The position numbers and the translations under genes are program-made. The notes beneath the pieces are model-generated. The model was not told the DNA's origin and did no database searches. It saw only the letters and a program-made list of their open reading frames with translations. Source: an uncultured Corynebacterium sp. (GTDB lineage Bacteria; Actinomycetota; Actinomycetes; Mycobacteriales; Mycobacteriaceae). Taken from it: 5,301 nt of DNA. The stretch is taken from positions 1 through 5,301 of the forward strand of contig CALZCR010000153.1 of NCBI GenBank assembly GCA_945631445.1, read 5' to 3'. Within the stretch, counting starts at the first letter, position 1. The number at the start of each line of letters is the position of its first letter. This document shows, in pieces, positions 1 to 4,578 of this stretch.

Positions 1-393
1 ACCGCGCACGCGTTTCTCGCCGGGGAGCTGACCCGTCGGGCGGTGCGCAACGCCACTGACACGGACGTCGACGAGCTGGAGGCGATCCACTACGAGCTCA
101 TGGCCGCGGAACGTCGGAGGGACCTGGAACGCGCCGAAGAGCGCAACCACGCTTTCCACCGGCTGATCACCCAGTTGGGCGACTCGCCGAAGCTCGCGCA
201 GATCTTAGGCATCGTGGCACGCTATATTCCACGATCGTTCTACGTGGAGGTCGAAGGCTGGGACGCGGCGTCCGCCGAAGACCACGAAGCGATCCTGGCG
301 GCGTTTCGGGCGCGCGACGCGGACGCCGCCCGGGAGGCCATGGCGGAGCACATGACCAACGCAGGACGCATCTTGGCGCAGGACTTCGAGTAA
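1..393 (+). CDS. GntR-family transcriptional regulator, FCD (FadR-type) C-terminal domain, 5' end cut off
   Basis: The frame is open from the first base to a TAA at 391-393 and gives 130 residues; the N-terminal winged-helix DNA-binding domain lies outside the window. What remains looks like the all-helical FCD effector domain. It has the helix motif N-x-x-F-H (N49, H53 in window numbering). The closing pattern begins D-H-E-A-I (H95) and ends in A-x-x-A-M-x-x-H-M (H117), with the usual 'xxRDADAAxxAM' helix between. The three His are at positions that bind a metal in many FCD proteins; the Asp normally four residues before the first His is Asn here. FCD regulators typically sense small carboxylic acids and repress neighbouring catabolic genes. 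The gene converges on the MaoC/acyl-CoA dehydrogenase unit, so it is a reasonable candidate regulator of that unit and of the divergent lyase operon, but this is inferred from position only. A GTG at 43 is in frame but lies inside the domain and is not the real start. Confidence 0.85.
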   Translation, partial: TAHAFLAGELTRRAVRNATDTDVDELEAIHYELMAAERRRDLERAEERNHAFHRLITQLGDSPKLAQILGIVARYIPRSFYVEVEGWDAASAEDHEAILAAFRARDADAAREAMAEHMTNAGRILAQDFE

Positions 394-480
394 GCACAAC
401 GCAGTGCCAAGGGCGGGACGGGTGCAAAAGTTTCACCCACTGCCGGGAAATGCAGGGGTACGTCACGCAGCACATGAAAG

Positions 481-516
481 GCGCGGCACGGAGGAGCCGT
501 CTCCTCTGTGCCGCGC
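481..516. terminator. Strong hairpin between convergent genes, probable bidirectional terminator
   Basis: The arms GCGCGGCAC and GTGCCGCGC enclose a second pair, GGAGGAG and CTCCTCT. Together they give a continuous 16-bp stem with one G-U pair (on this strand) and a 4-base loop, CCGT. It lies 21 bases beyond the stop codon of the minus-strand MaoC gene and about 90 bases beyond the stop of the plus-strand regulator. No clear T-run follows on either strand: the minus-strand transcript continues as CTTTCATG and the plus-strand one as GTATGCG. It therefore departs from the classic intrinsic terminator, although stem-only terminators are reported in actinobacteria. The stem is seen directly; the terminator role is inferred from its position between convergent genes. 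Confidence 0.6.
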
Positions 517-537
517 GTATGCGTGAGTTACATCGAT

Positions 538-1089
538 CTATTCCTCAATGCCGGCGGCCTTACGGGTGCGTTCGTCCCACTTCGGCTCCACGGAGGCGTG
601 TCCCGGGCCCTGGCCGCGCTTGTAGACCATGATGGTGCGCTCGAAGGTGATCACGATGGTCCCCTCCTGATTGAAACCGATGGTGCGCACGGTGACCACG
701 CCGACGTTCGGGCGTGACTTCGACTCGCGCTTGTTCAAGACCTCGGTCTCGGAGTAAATGGTGTCGCCCTCATAGACGGGGTTGGGCAGACGCACCCGGT
801 CCCAGCCGAGGTTGGCCATCACGTTCATGGAAATGTCCGTGACGGACTGGCCGGTGACCAGCGCCAGAGTGAACGTGGAGTCCACCAACGGTTGTCCGAA
901 CTCGGTCTGCGAGGAGTAATGCCGGTCGAAGTGGATGGGCGCGGTGTTTTGCGTCAACAGGGTCATCCAACTGTTGTCGACGTCCATCACGGTGCGGCCC
1001 AACGGGTGGCGGTAGACGTCGCCGACCTCGAAGTCTTCGAAGAAGCGTCCGCGCCAGCCCTCCACGGGCACCTTGTTCTGTTCGGTCAT
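538..1089 (-). CDS. MaoC-family (hot-dog fold) enoyl-CoA hydratase/dehydratase, 183 aa
   Basis: A single-hot-dog MaoC-like protein, expected to add water to (or remove it from) a 2-enoyl/3-hydroxyacyl-CoA in the cytoplasm. The N-terminus G-R-F-F-E-D-F-x-V-G-D-V (residues 14-25) is the typical MaoC opening. Residues 43-55 (T-L-L-T-Q-N-T-A-P-I-H-F-D) align with the hydratase-2 motif D-x4-H, with H53 kept and Asn at 48 in place of the catalytic Asp. A core S-x-x-x-A-N-L-G-W-D (87-97), L-P-N-P-V-Y-E-G-D-T (101-110) and S-x-S-R-P-N-V-G (123-130) follow, the last as in mesaconyl-CoA hydratase-like members. Length and motifs recall the mycobacterial Rv2499c type rather than the two-domain mesaconyl-CoA hydratases of about 340 aa. 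The start is ATG at 1089, with AAAGGA ten bases upstream (1100-1105). The gene sits 36 bases after the acyl-CoA dehydrogenase and almost certainly shares its transcript. Substrate unknown. Confidence 0.88.
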   Translation of the reverse strand: MTEQNKVPVEGWRGRFFEDFEVGDVYRHPLGRTVMDVDNSWMTLLTQNTAPIHFDRHYSSQTEFGQPLVDSTFTLALVTGQSVTDISMNVMANLGWDRVRLPNPVYEGDTIYSETEVLNKRESKSRPNVGVVTVRTIGFNQEGTIVITFERTIMVYKRGQGPGHASVEPKWDERTRKAAGIEE

Positions 1090-1125
1090 GGGAGAAATGT
1101 CCTTTCGTCGATAAGCCTGAGGTTC

Positions 1126-2370
1126 CTAGTAGCTGCGCGGCATGCGCAGGACCTTGGTGCCGATGAACGCCTTGATCAGGTTGTTGTTCACGGGCGCGAC
1201 CTGGTACATCCGGTTCTCGCGGAACTTGCGCTCGACGTTGTAGGTGTCGACGAAGCCGTAGCCGCCGAAGGTGTTGAGGCAGACGTTCGCGGCCTCCCAG
1301 CTGACCTCGGAGGCGACGTGCTTGGCCATGTTCGCCTCGGCGCCGCAGGGGGCGTCCTTGTCGGCGAGCTGGCACGCCTCCCAGCGCAGGGCATCGGCGG
1401 CGCGGATCTTCATGTAGGCGTCGGCGATCGGAAACTGCACGCCCTGGTTCTTGCCGATCTGCTGGCCGAAGACCTCGCGACTGTTGGCGTAGGCGGTGGC
1501 CTGGTCGATGAACCAGTAGCCGTCGCCCAAGGCCTCGGCGGCGAGCAGGATGCGCTCCATGTTCCAGCCGTCGATGACGTACCGAAATCCCTTGCCCACC
1601 TCGCCGACCACGGCGGAGTCCGGGACGCGGACGCCGTGGTAGTGGGCCTGGTTGGTGGCGTAGTTGAACATGGTGCGCACCTTGCGGGCCTCGAAGGCGC
1701 CCGGCTGGTTCTCGCGGATGTCGCGCAGGTCGATCAAAAAGAGCGTCAGGCCGCCGGTGCGGTCGGACTCGTCGTAGTCGGAGGTACGGGTCAGCACCAG
1801 GGCGAGGTCGGACTCGTCGAGGCGGCTGGTCCAGTTCTTCCAGCCGGTGATGACCCACTCGTCGCCGTCGCGCACGGCGCGGGTCTCGATTTCCGAGGTG
1901 TTGGAGCCGGCGTTTTCCTCGGTGATGGAAAACGCCTGCAGGCGGACCGAGCCGTCGGCGATACGCGGCAGGTAGGTGTCCTTCTGCCACTGGGAACCGT
2001 GGTTGAGCACGGCCTTCATGGTGTAGAGCTGCGCGTGGCAAGCGGCGGCGTGGCCGCCGGAGCGGTTGATTTCCTCCATGATGATCGACGCTTCCGTGAT
2101 CCCCCAGCCCAGGCCGCCGTACTCGACGGGGATCAGGGCGGCGAGGTAGCGCTCCCGGGTCATGCGGTCGACGAACTCCTGCGGGTAGCGGCGCTCGATG
2201 TCGGCTTCGCGCCAGTACTCGTTGGGAAACTCGGCGCAGATCTTGCGCAGCTGTTCGCGCAGCTGCTGCAGGTCGGGGCGGTCGTCTTGGGTGAAGCCGG
2301 GGACCTTGCGGGCGTTCTGCGCGGCCTCGTCGGCGGTGGCGGTCTCCGGGTTATTCACTGCGGCGGTCAT
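1126..2370 (-). CDS. Acyl-CoA dehydrogenase (FadE-like flavoprotein), 414 aa
   Basis: An FAD-dependent acyl-CoA dehydrogenase, forming a 2-enoyl-CoA and passing electrons to ETF. With the start at 2370 the protein has 414 residues, normal for the family. The helical N-terminal domain includes Y-G-G-L-G-W-G (84-90). The flavin/substrate signature A-F-S-I-T-E-E-N-A-G-S-N is at 146-157, followed by the beta domain with W-V-I-T-G-W-K-N-W-T (172-181). The C-terminal domain has N-M-E-R (270-273), F-G-Q-Q-I-G (301-306), F-G-G-Y-G-F (368-373) and Y-N-V-E-R-K-F-R-E. The usual C-terminal catalytic Glu (Y-E-G-T) is absent: the segment reads M-Y-Q-V-A-P. Instead Glu272 lies on the helix where isovaleryl-CoA dehydrogenase carries its base. 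The start is ATG at 2370 because AAGGA (2378-2382) lies seven bases upstream; the frame stays open for 29 more codons, but that stretch is Cys-rich and family-unlike. First gene of a two-gene unit with MaoC. Likely substrate a branched or modified acyl-CoA; not decidable here. Confidence 0.92.
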   Translation of the reverse strand: MTAAVNNPETATADEAAQNARKVPGFTQDDRPDLQQLREQLRKICAEFPNEYWREADIERRYPQEFVDRMTRERYLAALIPVEYGGLGWGITEASIIMEEINRSGGHAAACHAQLYTMKAVLNHGSQWQKDTYLPRIADGSVRLQAFSITEENAGSNTSEIETRAVRDGDEWVITGWKNWTSRLDESDLALVLTRTSDYDESDRTGGLTLFLIDLRDIRENQPGAFEARKVRTMFNYATNQAHYHGVRVPDSAVVGEVGKGFRYVIDGWNMERILLAAEALGDGYWFIDQATAYANSREVFGQQIGKNQGVQFPIADAYMKIRAADALRWEACQLADKDAPCGAEANMAKHVASEVSWEAANVCLNTFGGYGFVDTYNVERKFRENRMYQVAPVNNNLIKAFIGTKVLRMPRSY

Positions 2371-2415
2371 GGCGTCGTCCTTAGTCTGGGCACAACAGGC
2401 GGTGGAGGTGATGGC

Positions 2416-2435
2416 GATCACCGTGGTGTGTGATC
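2416..2435. promoter_or_regulatory. Candidate operator dyad in the divergent region
   Basis: GATCAC (2416-2421) and GTGATC (2430-2435) form a perfect inverted repeat with an 8-base spacer, 20 bases overall. A smaller overlapping palindrome, CACC-GT-GGTG, sits at 2419-2428. The dyad starts immediately downstream of the candidate minus-strand -10 and would cover the predicted transcription start of the acyl-CoA dehydrogenase unit, a classic repressor position. The size and symmetry suit a dimeric helix-turn-helix regulator such as a GntR protein, but the spacing differs from the short FadR-type consensus (T-x-GT-x3-AC-x-A). The assignment to the regulator at the left edge is therefore only a guess. 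Confidence 0.35.
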
Positions 2436-2436
2436 T

Positions 2437-2465
2437 AATATATTGATAGTGGCACAACCCCGCAA
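2437..2465 (-). promoter_or_regulatory. Candidate promoter of the acyl-CoA dehydrogenase-MaoC unit
   Basis: Read on the minus strand, a -35-like TTGCGG (2460-2465) is separated by 17 bases from a -10-like TATATT (2437-2442). The -10 differs from TATAAT at one position and the -35 keeps the TTG. It lies in the only markedly A+T-rich stretch of the divergent region and would give a leader of about 60 bases before the ATG at 2370. The transcription start is predicted, not seen. Confidence 0.45.
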
Positions 2466-2475
2466 GCGGTTCGCC

Positions 2476-2495
2476 GGAATCGGGTCCATAATTCC
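2476..2495. promoter_or_regulatory. Second inverted repeat overlapping a plus-strand -10-like hexamer
   Basis: GGAAT (2476-2480) and ATTCC (2491-2495) are inverted with a 10-base spacer. A further GAAT at 2497-2500 pairs with ATTC (2491-2494) across CA, so three related half-sites occur within 25 bases. The hexamer CATAAT at 2487-2492, one base from TATAAT, lies in the second arm and is the best -10 candidate for the lyase operon, giving a leader of roughly 18 bases; no good -35 is visible at the proper distance. The short arms make chance occurrence quite possible. Confidence 0.28.
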
Positions 2496-2516
2496 AGAAT
2501 ATACCCCAGGAGAATC

Positions 2517-3371
2517 ATGACTGAGCAGCACTTTCACCAAATACTTAACATCGCACAAACAGCATTATTTTCCCCTGGCGACCGCCCCGACCGGGTGCGG
2601 AAGTCGTTGGCCGGCGACGCAGACCTCGTCATCGCCGACCTCGAGGACGCCGTCGCCGCCGACGCGAAGGCGGACGCACGGGTGAACGTGATCGATATTT
2701 TGGAGGACGACGCCGCCTTCATGGACCGGCCCGGGATGGTGGTGCGCATCAGCGAACCCCACTCCCCCGCCGGCGAGGCGGACCTGACGGCGCTGGCCGG
2801 ACTCAGCGATCCCGCCCGCGCCCGCCTGGCCGTCATGATCGCCAAGACGCAATCGTCGGGCGACGTAGCCGCCGTTTTCGCGCAGCTGGGCGAGGACGTG
2901 CCGGTCATTGCGCTGATCGAGTCCGCCCGCGGCGTGTTGAACGTGCTGGAAATCGCTGAGCACGCCAGTGTCGTGCGGCTGGCGCTCGGCGGCATCGACT
3001 TGGCCGCCGACCTGGGGTGCGACGTCGATTCGGCCACCACGGCCCACGCCCGCGCCCAGCTGGTGCTGGCCTCCGCGGCGGCGGGCCTCGCCGGGCCGAT
3101 CGCCTCGCCGTGCCCGAACTTCCGGGATCCGGAGGTCGTGGCGGACGCGGCCCGCTCGGCACGCAGCAACGGACTGAGCGGCATCCTGTGCATCCACCCC
3201 GCCCAGTTGGAGCCGGCCACTCAGGCCTTCGCGCCCAGCGAAGAGGACGTGGCGTGGGCCCGCAAAGTCGTCGACGCCGCCGACGGCGCCACCGCGCTCG
3301 ACGGGCAGATGATCGACCGGCCGGTGATCCTCAAGGCCCAGGCGGTGCTGGCCGCGGCGGGGCAGGAGTAG
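2517..3371 (+). CDS. CitE-like CoA-ester lyase (HpcH/HpaI aldolase / citrate lyase beta-like family), 284 aa
   Basis: A TIM-barrel lyase of the citrate-lyase-beta-like family, expected to cleave a 3-hydroxyacyl-CoA into an acyl-CoA and an aldehyde, keto acid or similar product, with Mg2+. Family marks in order: F-S-P-G-D-R-P-D-R (18-26); D-L-E-D-A-V (41-46); V-V-R-I (75-78), the substrate Arg; A-L-I-E-S-A-R-G (132-139), with E135 a predicted metal ligand; L-G-G-I-D-L-A-A-D-L-G (157-167), with D161 the second ligand; C-I-H-P-A-Q-L (225-231); and the C-terminal D-G-Q-M-I-D-R-P-V (262-270). It is the size of stand-alone CitE-like proteins such as mycobacterial Rv2498c, and no citrate lyase alpha, gamma or ligase genes are adjacent, so it is not a citrate lyase subunit. 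The start ATG has AGGAG four bases upstream (2508-2512). The first 60 bases are noticeably A+T-richer than the rest of the gene. It leads an apparent operon with the ring-cleavage genes and is divergent from the dehydrogenase-MaoC unit. Substrate unknown. Confidence 0.88.
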   Translation: MTEQHFHQILNIAQTALFSPGDRPDRVRKSLAGDADLVIADLEDAVAADAKADARVNVIDILEDDAAFMDRPGMVVRISEPHSPAGEADLTALAGLSDPARARLAVMIAKTQSSGDVAAVFAQLGEDVPVIALIESARGVLNVLEIAEHASVVRLALGGIDLAADLGCDVDSATTAHARAQLVLASAAAGLAGPIASPCPNFRDPEVVADAARSARSNGLSGILCIHPAQLEPATQAFAPSEEDVAWARKVVDAADGATALDGQMIDRPVILKAQAVLAAAGQE

Positions 3372-3381
3372 CAACTGCTAC
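3368..3381. repeat. 14-base palindrome spanning the lyase stop codon
   Basis: GTAGCA and TGCTAC are perfect inverted arms separated by AC; as RNA this could fold as a 5-bp stem with an AACT loop. The left arm contains the TAG stop (3369-3371), and GTTTA follows the right arm. It may be a weak attenuating hairpin or a protein site between the lyase and the reductase, or it may be chance. The stem is too short for a confident terminator call. Confidence 0.25.
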
Positions 3382-3447
3382 GTTTACGCCACCGCCGCGA
3401 ACGCGCCCAGCAACCGAGTGTGAACAACGGATGAGGAAGAACAACAC

Positions 3448-4542
3448 ATGGCACTGAACTTTGAACACGTGACCCTCGGTCAGCGGGTCCGTTTCGGGCA
3501 CGGACAGGCGGCTCAAAACCTGGCCGCCGAGGTCGAGCGACTCAACGCGAAAAATGTGATGGTCATCGCCGGAGAGCGATCAATGGAGTTCGCCCGAGAA
3601 ATCGTCGCGAACGTCGAGGTTTCAGTCTGGCACTCCGACGTGGTGATGCACGTACCGGTCGAAACCGCCGAGAAGGCCCGCGCCGTGGCAGCCAGAAATG
3701 AGATAGACCTGCTAGTCAGCGTCGGGGGCGGCTCCACCACCGGGTTGGCCAAGGCGGTGGCGTTGACCACGGGCATTCCCATCGTCGCGGTGCCCACCAC
3801 TTACGCCGGCTCCGAGGCCACCGATGTCTGGGGCCTGACCGAGGCCGGGCGCAAGACCACCGGCGTCGACGCCCGCGTGCTGCCGAAGACCGTGATCTAC
3901 GACTCCGCCCTCATGCTCTCGTTGCCGGTGGAGATGTCCGTGGCCTCCGGGCTCAACGGCATGGCCCACTGCATCGATTCCCTGTGGGCGCCGAAGGCCA
4001 ACCCGATTAACGCGGCGCTGGCGGCCGAAGGCATCCGGGCGCTGAGCGACGGCCTGCCCAAGATCGTCGCGGATCCCCGGGACGTCACCGGCCGGGATGA
4101 AGCACTGTACGGCGCGTATCTTTCGGCGGTGTCTTTCGCCTCCGCCGGTTCTGGGCTGCATCACAAGATCTGTCACGTGCTCGGCGGCACCTTCGACTTA
4201 CCGCACGCCCAGACCCATGCCACGGTGCTGCCCTATGTGCTGGCCTTCAACGCTCCCCACGCCCCGCAGGCGGAAGCCCGCGCGGCGGCCGCTTTTGGCG
4301 CCGACACCGCGCTCGGGGGATTACAGCGACTGCGCGACCAGGTCAACGCCCCGCAAAAACTGTCCGACTACGGCTTCACCGCCGACGGCGTCCCGCAAGC
4401 CGTGGAGCTCGTCCTGGAAAAGCTTCCGGCCGACAACCCGCGTGAGATCACCGCCGAGAACCTCACCGCCCTGCTCACCGCGGCACTCCACGGCGACGAT
4501 CCCGCCACCGTCGCGGAGCCATCGACCGCCGCCACCCACTAA
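3448..4542 (+). CDS. macA: Maleylacetate reductase (iron-containing alcohol dehydrogenase superfamily), 364 aa
   Basis: Reduces maleylacetate to 3-oxoadipate with NAD(P)H, the step after hydroxyquinol (or chlorocatechol) ring cleavage. The nucleotide-binding half shows S-V-G-G-G-S-T-T-G-L-A-K-A (91-103) and P-T-T-Y-A-G-S-E-A-T (116-125). The C-terminal half shows S-G-L-N-G-M-A-H (167-174) and G-L-H-H-K-I-C-H-V-L-G-G (236-247), then L-P-H-A-Q-T-H (251-257); 'HHK.CH.LGG' is typical of maleylacetate reductases rather than general group III alcohol dehydrogenases. By comparison with lactaldehyde reductase FucO, H174, H239 and H253 match metal ligands, and Asn170 replaces the Asp ligand. Length agrees with the family (about 350-360), with a short unconserved Pro/Thr-rich tail. 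ATG at 3448 has GAGGAA (3433-3438) nine bases before it. It lies 76 bases after the lyase and 36 before the dioxygenase on the same strand. The name macA is by function; homologues are also called tcbF, tftE or tsdD. Confidence 0.93.
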   Translation: MALNFEHVTLGQRVRFGHGQAAQNLAAEVERLNAKNVMVIAGERSMEFAREIVANVEVSVWHSDVVMHVPVETAEKARAVAARNEIDLLVSVGGGSTTGLAKAVALTTGIPIVAVPTTYAGSEATDVWGLTEAGRKTTGVDARVLPKTVIYDSALMLSLPVEMSVASGLNGMAHCIDSLWAPKANPINAALAAEGIRALSDGLPKIVADPRDVTGRDEALYGAYLSAVSFASAGSGLHHKICHVLGGTFDLPHAQTHATVLPYVLAFNAPHAPQAEARAAAAFGADTALGGLQRLRDQVNAPQKLSDYGFTADGVPQAVELVLEKLPADNPREITAENLTALLTAALHGDDPATVAEPSTAATH

Positions 4543-4578
4543 ACCCCGCTCCCCCAACCCCGCCAGGAGGAACCCACC

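Noticed and set aside
401..443. Possible hairpin after the regulator stop (GCAGTG/CACTGC outside, GGTG/CACC inside)
   Set aside because: A 14-base one-sided internal loop separates the two short stems and there is no T-run; the hairpin at 481-516 is far stronger and serves the same gap.
770..2041. A 423-codon minus-strand frame overlapping both the dehydrogenase and MaoC genes
   Set aside because: An Arg/Pro/Gly-rich shifted-frame shadow spanning the 36-base gap between two genes whose true frames have clear domains and ribosome sites.
892..2433. A 513-codon open frame on the plus strand, opposite the dehydrogenase and MaoC genes
   Set aside because: It reads as low-complexity Val/Ala/Gly/Leu-rich protein with no family motif, lies wholly antisense to two well-supported genes, and is the expected by-product of G/C-ending codons on the other strand.
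2371..2457. A 29-residue N-terminal extension of the acyl-CoA dehydrogenase starting at 2457
   Set aside because: The extension is Cys/Thr/His-rich, unlike the family, would cover the probable promoter, and has no ribosome site, whereas ATG 2370 has AAGGA seven bases upstream.
2517..3371. Reading the lyase as a true citrate lyase beta subunit (citE)
   Set aside because: No citrate lyase alpha, gamma (acyl carrier) or ligase genes accompany it, and its neighbours are CoA-ester and aromatic catabolic enzymes, so a stand-alone CoA-ester lyase is more likely.
2565..3374. Long minus-strand open frames opposite the CitE-like lyase
   Set aside because: No recognisable motifs, no ribosome site, and fully antisense to a conserved enzyme; a composition artefact.
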